From positions 1,798,001-1,862,000 of the forward strand of contig NZ_JAQNDL010000001.1 in the NCBI RefSeq assembly GCF_028368995.1: a stretch of DNA of 64,000 nucleotides, in the 5' to 3' direction. The notes under the pieces are model-generated. The model was not told the DNA's origin. It made no database searches and saw only the letters and a list, made by a program, of their open reading frames with translations. The translations under genes were made by a program, and so were the position numbers. Position 1 is the stretch's first letter. Each line of letters begins with the position of its first letter. Origin of the DNA: Nannocystis bainbridge (lineage in GTDB: Bacteria > Myxococcota_A > Polyangia > Nannocystales > Nannocystaceae). Of this stretch, positions 17,988 through 27,469 are shown in pieces.

Positions 17988-18608
17988 TCACTGGGGCGCG
18001 CCCGCGGCGATCCAGTCGTAGATCCGCCGGGCATCGGCGTCTCCCAGACCCGGTGAACCCAGCGGCATCTTCGCCCCGCACATCTCCCCATCATCGAGGG
18101 CGGAAGGTCGGACCCGCAGCCACAGCACGCTCTCCTCCGGCGCGCCAGGGACCACCCGCACGCTCATGCCGCACGACGCCTGCGACGCCGCCGCCCCGAC
18201 CAGGTTGGTGTACGCAGTGGCCTCGTCGAGCAGCTCCGGGTCGTGGGCCATGCCGCCGTGACAATAGTTGGAGAGGCACCCCTGCGCCGCGAAGATCGTC
18301 GCGTGGATCTCGCTGAAGGTCGGCGCCGCCACGCCGGTCTCGCTGGTCTCACTCGCCGTCGTCGAGGACGACGCTTCGGTCGTCCCGCCGTCGCCGCTCG
18401 AATCGCCGGTCGGCGCCCCGGTCTCGCTGGCGTCCTGGCTCGAACCACTGCCGGGCTGCCCGCTGGAGTCGCCGCTGGAGGAGCCCGGCTCCGTCGATCC
18501 GTCGCTCGTCGTCACGGACGGCTCCGGGCCGCCGCAAGCGACGAGCACGGTGAAGGCCAGCGCGCCGGCCCGGCAATGGGCAGAGATCGACAAATGACGG
18601 TAGTGCAT
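17988..18608 (-). CDS. Linker lipoprotein with cytochrome-c-like CX4CH motif
   Basis: 206 residues, ATG 18608 chosen because the signal peptide begins there (lipobox VLVAC, Cys25). A ~75-residue Ser/Gly/Thr linker precedes a ~95-residue domain with 'IHATIFAAQGCLSNYCHGG' (CX4CH) and a later 'MCGAKMPLG', ending DARRIYDWIAAGAPQ. This is the layout of the small cytochrome-c-like domains abundant in myxobacteria and planctomycetes, with CX4CH in place of the classical CXXCH. Whether haem is attached is uncertain. If it is, Met in KMPLG is a plausible second ligand. Surface-anchored electron carrier or structural domain. Confidence 0.78.
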   Translation of the reverse strand: MHYRHLSISAHCRAGALAFTVLVACGGPEPSVTTSDGSTEPGSSSGDSSGQPGSGSSQDASETGAPTGDSSGDGGTTEASSSTTASETSETGVAAPTFSEIHATIFAAQGCLSNYCHGGMAHDPELLDEATAYTNLVGAAASQASCGMSVRVVPGAPEESVLWLRVRPSALDDGEMCGAKMPLGSPGLGDADARRIYDWIAAGAPQ

Positions 18609-18689
18609 GGAAGGTGCTCTCACGATCATCGTAGGGGCCGCGCCGGGCGCCGACAATTCGTAAGTTCTTCACACCGCTGTATGGCCGGG

Positions 18690-20975
18690 CTATTCGCCGC
18701 CGACGAGCGCGAGCACGTGGACGCGCCCGCTCTGCTCGCCGACCAGCGCCCCCGCGCCGTCGGGCCGCACCGCCCCGGAGCCGATCTTCGCGTCGCCGAC
18801 GAACCGCGCCAGCAGGCGCCCAGACTCGAGCTCGACCAGCCGCGCGCTGCCGTCGGCGACGATCGACGCCCGCCGCCCGTCCAGCGTCACGCTGAGCGCC
18901 AGCAAGGAGGGCTCGCTGTCGCCGTCGTCGAGCGCGACCGACAGCTCGCGCACGAGCTCCCCGCGGACCACGTCGAACTCGCGCAGCGCCACCCGACCGT
19001 CCTCGACGCACCCCGCCAGCACCCGCTCGTCCGTCGTCTTCACCACCTGCATCTCCCCCTGCTGCGTCGCCGTCAGCACGTGGAGCGGCCGCGCCTCCGG
19101 CAGCGCCAGCACCTGCACGACGCCGCCGTCCACCGCCACCGCCAGCCGCCCCGCGTCCGCCAGCAGCAGCCGGTCGAAGCTCGAAGTCCCGCTCGCCTGG
19201 TGCTCCGCCAGCTTGATCCGCCGCTCGAAGTCCCACACCTGCAGCGACCCGGCCCTGTTCATCCCGAATGTGGTCACCACCACCAGCCGCTCGTCGGGCG
19301 TCAGCTCGAGGCCGGTGACCTGCATCGACGACCCGGCGAACAGCTCCGGCGCCCCGCCGCGCTGCACGTCCCAGATCGCCAGCTCGCGGTTGACCGCGCC
19401 GGTCAGCACGCGCGCCCCGTCGCGCAGCGGCACCAGATGCTTGAACCAGTACTCCTCCTCCATCGCCGTCACCCGCTCGCCGCTCGCGACGTCCCACGAC
19501 CACAGGTGCCCGCGCGACGAAGTCACCACCATGCGCGACCCATCGGGCGTGAAGCACACCGCCGACAGCAGCGCCACGTCGTGGTGGAACGCCCGCACGT
19601 GCGCCCCCGTCGCGACGTCCCACAGGTGCACGATCCCGTCGCTCGAGTGCGTCGCGCAGCGCCACCCGCCCGGCGCCGGCGTCACCTCCGGGCTCCACCC
19701 GCTGTGCCGGGGGAACTCCGGGGCCTGCAGCGCCGCCTCGACGTCCCACACCCGCAGCGAATGATCGCTGCCGCCCGACACCAGCGTGCGCGCGTCGGGC
19801 GAGAACCCGACCGCCGTCACCGATCCCTCGTGCCCGTACAGCGTCGCCCGCGGCGTCCCGTCGGGCGCGAGCAGCCGCACCGTCGACGACGCCGTCGCCA
19901 CCAGCTCCGGCGCCACCGCGACGTCCTCGATCGGCCACACGTGCTCTCCGCCGCGAGCTACCTGCCCCCCCGTCGATGGGTCCCAGCGCACCAGCTCGTC
20001 CTCGGCGCTGTAAAGCCCGCCGTCCGGCCCCTCCCACATGCGATTGGGGAAGTGCTTGTGCCCGACCCCGCTGTCGTTGTTGCGCGACAGCGTCAACCCC
20101 ATCACCTCGCCGCGGTACCCGGAAGACCCGTCGAACAGCGTCGCCACCCGCTCGCCCGTCGTCACGTCCCACACCGCCAGCAAGTTGTCGGTCGACGCCG
20201 CCGCCACCCGCGTCCCGTCCCCCAGCAACGCCAGCGCCGTGATCGCCTTGCGGTGCCCCTCGATCACCCGCACCTGCGCCCCGCTCGCGAGGTCCCACAC
20301 GCGGATCGTCCCATCGTTCGAGCCCGACACCACCTGCCCCGCCGCGTTCGCCAGGGCCCGCCGCACGTACCGCGTGTGCCCGCGCAGCCGGGTGATCAGC
20401 AGCCAGTCGGCCGTGTTCCACACCCCGATCGTGCCATCGTCCGACGCCGTCAGCAGCCGGTCGCCGGCCGGCGTCAGCGCCATCGCGTTGACCGTCGCCT
20501 GATGCCCGAGCAGCTCGCCGAGCAGCTCTCCGGTCGGCAGGTCCCAGCACAGCACGCGCCCGTCCTCGCCGCTCGAGAGCAGCGTGCGACCGTCCGCCGC
20601 CACCAACACCGCGCGCACCTCCTCGGTGTGCCCGATCAGCGTCGCCCGCAGCGGGCTGCGCGGCGGCTCCAGGCTCGCCGCCAGCGGCTTCAACCATGCC
20701 CCCGCGCGCCCCGTGAAGAACTCAGGCGGCAAAGCGCCGCCGAGCCGCCCCGCCAGGTGCGCCGCGAGCTGCCCCGAATCACGCCTCAGCGCGTCCGCCG
20801 AGCGCTCGATCGCATCGGCCAGCAGCGCCTCGCCGACGGCTCGCAGCTCGTTTGCCAGCCCGACCGCCCCGAGCTCGCCGAGCCGCCGCTCGAGCGCCGC
20901 GAGGGTGAGCGGCGCGCCGCGCCCCGCGTCGGTGGAATTGCCTGGTGCGCGCGACCCGTCGGACCCCTGGACCAT
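18690..20975 (-). CDS. WD40-repeat protein with STAND-like linker but no NTPase
   Basis: 761 residues from ATG 20975 (a GTG at 21011 would add 12). Residues ~20-95 are helical, and ~95-110 (WLKPLAASLEPP) match the connector that precedes WD40 arrays in STAND/NACHT proteins. About 14 WD40-like blades follow (ATLIGHTEEVRAVLVAADG, LLTASDDGTIGVWNT, VVSGSNDGTIRVWDL, LVSGGSDHSLRVWDV and so on), enough for two seven-bladed propellers. The P-loop NTPase and N-terminal effector domain expected in STAND proteins are absent. Cytosolic. It could be a stand-alone sensor/scaffold or the sensor half of a split system. No partner NTPase is in the window. Confidence 0.85.
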   Translation of the reverse strand: MVQGSDGSRAPGNSTDAGRGAPLTLAALERRLGELGAVGLANELRAVGEALLADAIERSADALRRDSGQLAAHLAGRLGGALPPEFFTGRAGAWLKPLAASLEPPRSPLRATLIGHTEEVRAVLVAADGRTLLSSGEDGRVLCWDLPTGELLGELLGHQATVNAMALTPAGDRLLTASDDGTIGVWNTADWLLITRLRGHTRYVRRALANAAGQVVSGSNDGTIRVWDLASGAQVRVIEGHRKAITALALLGDGTRVAAASTDNLLAVWDVTTGERVATLFDGSSGYRGEVMGLTLSRNNDSGVGHKHFPNRMWEGPDGGLYSAEDELVRWDPSTGGQVARGGEHVWPIEDVAVAPELVATASSTVRLLAPDGTPRATLYGHEGSVTAVGFSPDARTLVSGGSDHSLRVWDVEAALQAPEFPRHSGWSPEVTPAPGGWRCATHSSDGIVHLWDVATGAHVRAFHHDVALLSAVCFTPDGSRMVVTSSRGHLWSWDVASGERVTAMEEEYWFKHLVPLRDGARVLTGAVNRELAIWDVQRGGAPELFAGSSMQVTGLELTPDERLVVVTTFGMNRAGSLQVWDFERRIKLAEHQASGTSSFDRLLLADAGRLAVAVDGGVVQVLALPEARPLHVLTATQQGEMQVVKTTDERVLAGCVEDGRVALREFDVVRGELVRELSVALDDGDSEPSLLALSVTLDGRRASIVADGSARLVELESGRLLARFVGDAKIGSGAVRPDGAGALVGEQSGRVHVLALVGGE

Positions 20976-21144
20976 CCCACGCTTATCGCGAGCCTTCGCC
21001 GCGCTCGCCACTCAATTGCGACCCTCGGCGATTACGGGACCCGCCCCGGCCCCGGCGAAACACACACGACCCGCCACGGTGCGACAGACTCTGGGCGCAC
21101 CGGACAGCGAAGCAACACAGGTTCGAATGTTCACGGCGATCCTC

Positions 21145-21294
21145 CTATTTACAGTCGATTACACACGACCAGAACGACAGCGTATTCGGATAGCAGCCGC
21201 ACGCGGGCGGGCTCGGAGGCTCGTCGCAGTAATGCCACCAGGGCTCGACCTTGCGCCCGCGCTCCCCGTGGCCGTGTCCCGGCAGCTCCCGCAC
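21145..21294 (-). CDS. Small Cys-rich ORF, possibly frameshifted
   Basis: GTG 21294 opens 49 codons ending in a segment with five Cys (WWHYCDEPPSPPACGCYP and FWSCVIDCK). Upstream, the adjacent minus-strand frame carries another Cys-containing, protein-like stretch (DPGLGVCSNGSNDDAPADHG, around 21300-21370). The true gene may therefore be longer and broken, or mis-sequenced, near 21290. No signal peptide is visible in either half. It could be a secreted disulphide-rich peptide or a remnant. It lies between the WD40 gene and the divergent alpha/beta hydrolase gene. Confidence 0.4.
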   Translation of the reverse strand: MRELPGHGHGERGRKVEPWWHYCDEPPSPPACGCYPNTLSFWSCVIDCK

Positions 21295-21619
21295 CCGTGA
21301 TCGGCGGGGGCATCGTCGTTGCTGCCGTTGCTGCACACGCCGAGGCCCGGGTCGGCCTCGCCGACGGGCGGCGCCTGCCCGATACCTATGCTGAGCGAGT
21401 TGCGCAGGCGGAAGACCTCGCTCCGACCCCACGGCTCAGCTCGCCGCGCTCGCGCCCCGGCCCCGACACGCGCAGCACGTCGATCGCCGCTCCACGCGGC
21501 CGCAGCGGCGCCCGTGAGGCAGGCGCGACTTCGGCCCACGCGAGTCATCACGAAGGATGCGCCCGATCGACGCCACGAAGCAGCGCGCTGCGATCATTCG
21601 ATACACACCGAGCTCGCCG

Positions 21620-22435
21620 ATGCCACGCGCCCTCTCGATCGTGCGGACCTCCGTCGCTGGCCGCTCCACCCGTTACCGGCAGATCGAGCCCACCGCCGGC
21701 GACCGCCCGCTCCTGCTGGTTCACGGCCTCGCCTGCTCCAGCGACGCCTTCTTGCCGACGCTCGAGCACCTCGCCGAAGCTCCGCGCGGCGGCCTCGTGC
21801 TCGCGGCCGACATGCCCGGTTATGGCGAGTCCGAGGGCCCGCGGCAGGCCCTGGGCATGGCCTCCCTGGGCGAGTGGCAGGCTCGCTTCCTCGACGCCGT
21901 CGCGGTCGAGCGCGCCCACGTCGTCGCCAACTCGATGGGCTGTCAGGTCGCGCTCGCCCTGGCCCGGCAATTCCCGGAGCGCGTGGCCTCGCTGACGCTG
22001 ATCGGGCCGACGACCGGCGACCAGTTGGAGTCGCCGCTGCGCTACGCGCTCGGGCTCGTCGCGGACTCCGTGTTCGAATCGGCGGCCTACAACCTCACGC
22101 TGATGCGAATGACGGCCCAGATGGGCGCGCGCCGGTACCTGGCGAGCGCGCGCGAGATGCTGCGCGATCACCCGATCGCGCTCGCGCAATCGGTGCAATG
22201 CCCCGTGCTGGTGCTCCGCGGTCGACGCGACTGGATCATCCCCGACCGGGTGGCCATGCGCCTGGCCGAAGCCTTGCCCCGGGGGCAGTTCTCGCACGTG
22301 TCACGGGTCGCGCACGCGATCCAGTTCGATCGGCCGGTCGAGCTGTGCGAGCGGCTGTCGGCCTTCATCGCCGAGGTCGAGGCTTCGAGCGCGGACCCGG
22401 AGCTCGAGGAGACCGGCAAGACCGGCCACGGCTGA
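21620..22435 (+). CDS. Alpha/beta-fold hydrolase
   Basis: 271 residues from ATG 21620 (ATG 21557 would add 21 poorly conserved residues). Shows the alpha/beta hydrolase pattern: oxyanion-hole strand LLLVHGLACSS, strand ADMPGYGESEGP, nucleophile elbow ANSMGC with the catalytic Ser, acid residue region LVLRGRRDWIIP and late His in VAHAIQFD. These are the parts expected for esterase/lipase/peroxidase-like members. Cytosolic, no signal peptide. Substrate not inferable. Single gene, followed 264 bp later by a nitroreductase on the same strand. Confidence 0.88.
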   Translation: MPRALSIVRTSVAGRSTRYRQIEPTAGDRPLLLVHGLACSSDAFLPTLEHLAEAPRGGLVLAADMPGYGESEGPRQALGMASLGEWQARFLDAVAVERAHVVANSMGCQVALALARQFPERVASLTLIGPTTGDQLESPLRYALGLVADSVFESAAYNLTLMRMTAQMGARRYLASAREMLRDHPIALAQSVQCPVLVLRGRRDWIIPDRVAMRLAEALPRGQFSHVSRVAHAIQFDRPVELCERLSAFIAEVEASSADPELEETGKTGHG

Positions 22436-22699
22436 AACGGCGCCGCGAACGAGGCCGTCACGAGCGTGGACGCGCGTCATGCGCGAGCGTGCGGCGCGGA
22501 GGCTGGCTCGCCGTGACGGTCCTGCTCATTCGGCGAAGCGAAGCTCCCATGAACGACGGGGCCCGGTCCGATTCGCGGCGGATCCACCGCCGCGGCGATG
22601 AGGCTCGCGCCTGCGATGCGCAGGAGGGTCACGACGCGCGCCGCTGTCGCTGGCTCGCCGCGGCTTGACGTCCGCTGCCGCCGGCGGGACAGCTACGGC

Positions 22700-23302
22700 A
22701 TGAAGGACGCACCCTTGCTCGACCTCGTGCTCGCCCGCCGCAGCGCCCCCGTCTTGAACGACCCGGGCCCGACCCATGCCGAGCTCGCGCGCATCCTCGC
22801 GGCCGCGGGCACGGTGCCCGACCACGGCTCGCTGCGCCCCTACCGATTCGTGGTGGTCGAGGGCGAAGGGCGGGCGGCCTTCGGCGACGCGCTGGCCCAG
22901 ACCGCGGCCGAGCGCCGGCCCGACATGCCGGCCACGGGCCTCGAGAAGATCCGCGCCAAGGCCTTCCGCTCGCCGACCCTGATCGCCCTGATCGCCTCGC
23001 CGCGCAACGACAAGATCGAGCGCTGGGAGCAGCACGCCACCGCCGCCTGCGCCGGTTATGCGGTGGTCCTCGCCGCCCACGCGCTCGGCATCGGCGCCAA
23101 CTGGAAGAGCGTGCCGTTCACCCGCGGCGCCGCGCTGACCCGCGTGCTCGGCCTCGAGGCGGGCGAGGACATGTTCGGGTGGATCCACCTCGGCCGCGCC
23201 AGCGACGACACGGCCCCGGCCCCGCGCGCGCCGCTGGTGCTCGCCGATGTCGCCACCGTGCTCGACGGCAGCGGCGCGCGGCGGGCCTTCGACGCCTCGT
23301 GA
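22700..23302 (+). CDS. Nitroreductase family protein (YdjA-like)
   Basis: 200 residues, ATG 22700. Begins LLDLVLARRSAPVL, the FMN-phosphate-binding Arg-Arg-Ser start of nitroreductases. It continues with LRPYRFVVVEGEG and has a central helix 'HATAACAGYAVVLAAHALGIGANWKS', in which GIGANWKS contacts FMN. The end MFGWIHLG fits the small YdjA-type members. Such enzymes reduce nitro, quinone or enone compounds with NAD(P)H in the cytoplasm. Convergent with the SDR gene 19 bp downstream. Confidence 0.9.
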   Translation: MKDAPLLDLVLARRSAPVLNDPGPTHAELARILAAAGTVPDHGSLRPYRFVVVEGEGRAAFGDALAQTAAERRPDMPATGLEKIRAKAFRSPTLIALIASPRNDKIERWEQHATAACAGYAVVLAAHALGIGANWKSVPFTRGAALTRVLGLEAGEDMFGWIHLGRASDDTAPAPRAPLVLADVATVLDGSGARRAFDAS

Positions 23303-23321
23303 TCGGCGCGCGTCGTCGGGC

Positions 23322-24170
23322 TCAGCGCGGGAAATCGGTCGACACCGACACCGCGCGCCAGGCCGCCAGCTCCTCGGCCACGAACGCGTGCTTCGCCTCG
23401 ATGGCCGCGACCGTATCGCTGCCGAGCGGCAGGCGCAGCGGCGGGTGCTCGGCGCGGGACAGCTCGACCACCGCGCGAGCGAGGCGCACCGGGTCGCCGG
23501 GCTGCTGGAGGCTGACCGACTTCGCCATCGCGCGCACCTTGCCCGCCGTCTCCGCGTAGTCGGCGATGCTCGGATCGGTCTCGACCACCGACTGCGGCTC
23601 GAGGAACTCGGTGCGGAAGTACCCGGGCTCGACGATCGTGACAGCGACCCCGAGCGGCGCCAGCTCGGCGTGCAGCGCCTCCGAGAGGCCCTCGACCGCG
23701 AATTTCGTCGAGCAGTAGACCCCGAAGCCCTGGCCCGATCGGTAGCCGCCGACCGACGACAGGTTGATGACGTGCCCCGAGCGCTGCTTGCGGAGCGTCG
23801 GCAGCACCGCGCGCGTGACCGCCAGCAACCCGAAGACATTGGTCTCGTAGAGCCGCCGCACGTCCTCGCCCGAGGTCTCCTCGACCGCGCCGATCAGCCC
23901 GTAACCCGCGTTGTTGACGAGCACGTCGATGCGCCCGAAGCGAGCCAGCGCCGCCTCGACCGCGGCCGCGACCGACTGCTCGCTCGTCACGTCGAGCGCG
24001 ACGGGCAACAGCGACGCGGAGCTGCCGAGCCGCTCGGTGACTCGCCTGGGGTCCCGCGCGGTCGCCACGACCTCGTCCCCCGCCGCCAGCGCGGCAGCCG
24101 CGATCTCCGCGCCGATGCCCCGCGATGCCCCCGTGATGAACCAAACTTGCTTCGATGGCTTCGTGATCAT
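23322..24170 (-). CDS. Short-chain dehydrogenase/reductase (SDR)
   Basis: 282 residues. ATG 24170 has AAGGA 8 nt upstream and directly precedes the Rossmann fold (VWFITGASRGIGAEI, the TGxxxGIG nucleotide loop). NNAG is at ~residue 88, the catalytic Ser is in VINLSSVGG and the YxxxK motif is YCSTK, giving the classical-SDR triad. The length and C-terminus match the oxidoreductases often named 'SDR family, KR/ohta type' in soil bacteria. NAD(P)-dependent; substrate unknown. Divergent from the ABC exporter, with a 404-467 bp region between. Confidence 0.92.
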   Translation of the reverse strand: MITKPSKQVWFITGASRGIGAEIAAAALAAGDEVVATARDPRRVTERLGSSASLLPVALDVTSEQSVAAAVEAALARFGRIDVLVNNAGYGLIGAVEETSGEDVRRLYETNVFGLLAVTRAVLPTLRKQRSGHVINLSSVGGYRSGQGFGVYCSTKFAVEGLSEALHAELAPLGVAVTIVEPGYFRTEFLEPQSVVETDPSIADYAETAGKVRAMAKSVSLQQPGDPVRLARAVVELSRAEHPPLRLPLGSDTVAAIEAKHAFVAEELAAWRAVSVSTDFPR

Positions 24171-24574
24171 GATGAAGTTCCTTCTGGACGAGGAGACCTT
24201 AGCGCCGGCGATCGTGAAGAGTAACGCGCCCACGATGGAAGGTTCGTGAAGCTGGGATTCACAATCGAGCCGCGGGTCTTCGCGCTCGCGCGGCGCCGCC
24301 TCGTCGCACGGCTGCCCGTCCACGTTGCGCATCCTGGGCATTGCCCTTGCGCGCCCCTCTTGAGGAAATTTTGCTCTCCTCCGCCCCTTGTCGGCCGCGG
24401 GTCCTGACGCATCATCCATCCACCGCTCCAGCGAGAGCGAGCGCGCCAGGTATCACATACGAGAGAGGAGCTCGGTGCGCGCCCGACGATGATAGGAACC
24501 CCTGCCGAGCGAGCGCCCGGACAGGAGCATCGACATTACGGGCGCGCCGCTGGCTCGGCTCCGCGGGGCCCTGA
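24171..24574. other. Divergent intergenic region
   Basis: About 400 bp without a protein-like frame. The parts near 24171-24260 and 24350-24390 (with GAGGAAATTTTGC) are clearly less GC-rich than the coding DNA, as expected for promoters of the flanking divergent genes. No exact consensus was identified. Confidence 0.4.
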
Positions 24575-24637
24575 ATGGACCAGACTGGAGCGTTTCATGC
24601 GATTCGCCGCGAGGCTCGCTCTTCGCACAGGGCCGAT

Positions 24638-26527
24638 ATGGCGACTCCTCTCCTCACGGCGGCCGCCGATCCGCATGACCACGCCCGCGCGGCCGATGCG
24701 AACGCCGCAGGCTCGCCGCTCCTCCGGCTGCTGGGATACGTCGGGCCGCACCGCAAATACGCCGCCCTGACGATCTGCTTCGGCGTGCTGGGCTTCGCCC
24801 TCTCGTTCGTGTACCCGTGGCTCATCGGCTCGGCCGTCGACGTGATCGTCGCGCCGCCCGACCCGGCGTTCCCGCTCGCGGCGCGCGTGGCGACCCTGCG
24901 GCGATTGACCGAGTTCGCCGCGCTGACGGCCATCGGCCACGCCGTCGTCGTCTACGGCCGCGGCCACTTCAACATCCGCCTCGGCTACGGGATCGTCGCC
25001 GACATCCGCCGCGAGCTGTTCGACCACCTGCAGAAGCTCAGCCTCCTCTTCTTCACCCGCGAGCGCACCGGGGCGATCCTCGCCCGCGTCGTCCACGACG
25101 TCCACGAGGCGGCCTCGCTGATCTACATGGGCCTCATCGTCGCCGCCCTCGACGCCGTGCAGCTGGCGATCGCGGTCGCGCTGCTGCTCGCTATCAGCTG
25201 GAAGCTGACCCTCGCCTGCCTGCTGCTGTTCCCGCTCTACATCCTCGTGTTCGCGGTGATGAACCCGCGGGTCCAGCGAGCCAGCGAACGCATGCACGGT
25301 CAGCTGACCCGGATCTCCGGCAACCTCGTCGAACAAATCTCGGGCCAGGCGCTCATCAAGACCTACACAGCCGAGCGGCGCGAGGCCCGGCGCTTCGCCG
25401 AGCAGGTCGCGCGCCACGAGGGCCTGGTCGTGGCGCAGAGCCACGAGGGCCACCTCGTCGCCTCCTTCGGCCAGCTCCTCGTCGACGTCGGCACGACCCT
25501 CGTCCTCGGCTACGGCGGCTGGCTCGCGCTCCACGGCGAGATGACCGCGGGCACCATGACCCGCTTCCTCGGCTATCTGCTCATCCTGTTCGGCCCGGTC
25601 CGGCGCTTCGCCGAGCTCAACATCGTCTATCAGACCAGCATCTCGGCGATGCGCCGGGTGTTCCGCATGCTCGAGGTCCAGCCGTGCGTCGTCGAGCCGG
25701 CCCGGCCGCACCGGGTCGCGCCGCAGCGGGGCCACGTCCGCTTCGAGGACGTCAGCTTCCGCTACCGGCAGGACTGCGACGAGTCGCGCGTGGGCCTGGA
25801 CGACGACCGCGACACCTCGACCGCGAGCCTCGCCCGCGACGCTCCTTGCGTGCTCGACCACGTCACGCTCGAGGCCCGCCCGGGCGAGCTCATCGCCGTC
25901 GTCGGCCCGTCCGGCGCCGGCAAGACGACCCTGCTGTCGCTGCTGCCGCGGCTCTACGACGTCACCTCCGGGCGCGTGCTGATCGATGGGGTGGACGTGC
26001 GCGACTACTCGCTCACCGCCCTGCGCGCCGCCGTCGGCATCGTCCAGCAGGAGTCGTTCATCTTCACGGGCACGGTCCGCGAGAACATCGCCTACGGCCG
26101 CCCGGACGCTGCCGACGAGGAGATCGAGGCGGCCGCCCGGGCGGCCTACGCCCACGAGTTCATCACCCGCCTGGGCGACGGCTACGACACCCGGCTCGGC
26201 GAGCGCGGCGTCAATCTCTCGGGCGGCCAGCGCCAGCGGATCTCGATCGCCCGCGCGCTCCTCAAGGATCCGCGGATCCTCATCCTCGACGAGGCGACCA
26301 GCTCGCTCGACGCCGAGAGCGAGGCGATCGTCCAGCGCGCGCTCGAGGTCCTCATGCGCTCCCGGACTTGCCTCGTCATCGCCCATCGACTCAGCACGAT
26401 CCGCAAGGCCGACCGCATCTTCGTCCTCGACGCCGGCCGCGTCGTCGAGTGCGGCACCCACCGCGAGCTGCTCGCCCGCGACGGCGCCTATACCCGACTC
26501 GTCCGCCACCAGGCCGCGGTCGGGTGA
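24638..26527 (+). CDS. ABC exporter, fused permease-ATPase (MsbA-like)
   Basis: 629 residues from ATG 24638 (AGGG 5 nt upstream; ATG 24575 is an alternative adding 21). Residues ~25-310 form a six-helix type IV exporter domain (LTICFGVLGFALSFVYPWLIG, VAALDAVQLAIAVALLLAISW and others). The ATPase domain (~345-625) has Walker A GPSGAGKTT, Q-loop QQESF, signature LSGGQ, Walker B ILILDEATSSLD and switch His AHRLS. A ~25-residue acidic insertion lies between the first strands of the ATPase domain (DCDESRVGLDDDRDT). Homodimeric exporter of lipids or drugs in the inner membrane; substrate unknown. Convergent with the XRE regulator gene (22 bp). Confidence 0.92.
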   Translation: MATPLLTAAADPHDHARAADANAAGSPLLRLLGYVGPHRKYAALTICFGVLGFALSFVYPWLIGSAVDVIVAPPDPAFPLAARVATLRRLTEFAALTAIGHAVVVYGRGHFNIRLGYGIVADIRRELFDHLQKLSLLFFTRERTGAILARVVHDVHEAASLIYMGLIVAALDAVQLAIAVALLLAISWKLTLACLLLFPLYILVFAVMNPRVQRASERMHGQLTRISGNLVEQISGQALIKTYTAERREARRFAEQVARHEGLVVAQSHEGHLVASFGQLLVDVGTTLVLGYGGWLALHGEMTAGTMTRFLGYLLILFGPVRRFAELNIVYQTSISAMRRVFRMLEVQPCVVEPARPHRVAPQRGHVRFEDVSFRYRQDCDESRVGLDDDRDTSTASLARDAPCVLDHVTLEARPGELIAVVGPSGAGKTTLLSLLPRLYDVTSGRVLIDGVDVRDYSLTALRAAVGIVQQESFIFTGTVRENIAYGRPDAADEEIEAAARAAYAHEFITRLGDGYDTRLGERGVNLSGGQRQRISIARALLKDPRILILDEATSSLDAESEAIVQRALEVLMRSRTCLVIAHRLSTIRKADRIFVLDAGRVVECGTHRELLARDGAYTRLVRHQAAVG

Positions 26528-26549
26528 TCCTCCTCGACAGGCCGCGCCC

Positions 26550-27383
26550 TCAGCGAGAGGCCGCTTTTGATGCCAGCGAGTCCGACGACGCTGCAGGACC
26601 GTCAGGCCTGGAACGACCGCCGGGCCGCGTGAAGTAGGCGGCGCTCTCCTCGTCCGCGGGGTAGTACGATTCGATGGCGATCTCGTCCAGCGTGATGTCC
26701 ATCGGGGTGCCGAACGTGGTGATGGTCGAGAACAGGCGCAGCTCCCGTCCCTCGACGCGGACGATCATCGGGATCAGGACGTCGGATTCGACAGTCCGGC
26801 CCGGCGCCTCATCGGGGTCGGACGCCAGCAGCTCCTCGTAGAGCGCGAGCAGCTCGGCGTCGGGAGCGACGGCGAGCTGGCGCGTGAGCCGGGCGCGGAA
26901 CACCGCGCGCACGTCGGCCAGGTTGACGACCAGCGAAGCGAGCCCCCGCGGGTCCAGCCCCAGCCGCACCAGGTTGACCGGCGGCCGCAGCAGGTCGGGG
27001 GCGACGTGGGCGAAGAACGGGTCGACGGCGCGGTTGGTCATGACGATGTTCCACCGGCGATCGAAGACCAGCGCGGGATAGGGCTCGTGCGCGCGCAGCA
27101 CCCTCCCGACCGCGTCCCGGGCCGCCGCCAGCGCGCCGTCGTCGAGCGGCCGCTCGGCGTACCGGGGTGCGAAGCCCGCGGCGAGCAGCAGCCGGTTGCG
27201 CTCGCGCAGCGGCACGCCGAGCTGCTTCGCCAGCCGGAGGACCATGTCGGCGCTCGGGTTGGACTTGCCGGTCTCGACCAGGCTGACGTGACGCGGCGAG
27301 ACGTCGGCGGCGAGCGCGAGCTCCAGCTGGCTGAGCCGCCGACGATGTCGCCACTGCCGCAGGAGTTCCCCGACCGTGTTCAC
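26550..27383 (-). CDS. XRE-family regulator with MmyB-like ligand-binding domain
   Basis: 277 residues. N-terminal helix-turn-helix (~5-60: LSQLELALAADVSPRHVSLVE). Residues ~90-255 match the MmyB-like ligand-binding domain found in many such repressors (YPALVFDRRWNIVMTN, LLRPPVNLVRLGLDP, DVRAVFRARL, PDEAPG), which is thought to bind fatty-acid-like ligands. The gene is divergent from the SnoaL-like gene with about 85 bp between the two starts, so it probably controls that gene and itself (inference from arrangement). Confidence 0.92.
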   Translation of the reverse strand: MNTVGELLRQWRHRRRLSQLELALAADVSPRHVSLVETGKSNPSADMVLRLAKQLGVPLRERNRLLLAAGFAPRYAERPLDDGALAAARDAVGRVLRAHEPYPALVFDRRWNIVMTNRAVDPFFAHVAPDLLRPPVNLVRLGLDPRGLASLVVNLADVRAVFRARLTRQLAVAPDAELLALYEELLASDPDEAPGRTVESDVLIPMIVRVEGRELRLFSTITTFGTPMDITLDEIAIESYYPADEESAAYFTRPGGRSRPDGPAASSDSLASKAASR

Positions 27384-27469
27384 GCTCGTCGAGAGTACCC
27401 GTCCGCGAGCGGAGCGCCATGAAATCGGAGTTCATCGACAGCCGTCGCGACCGCGGAAACACTGCGGCC

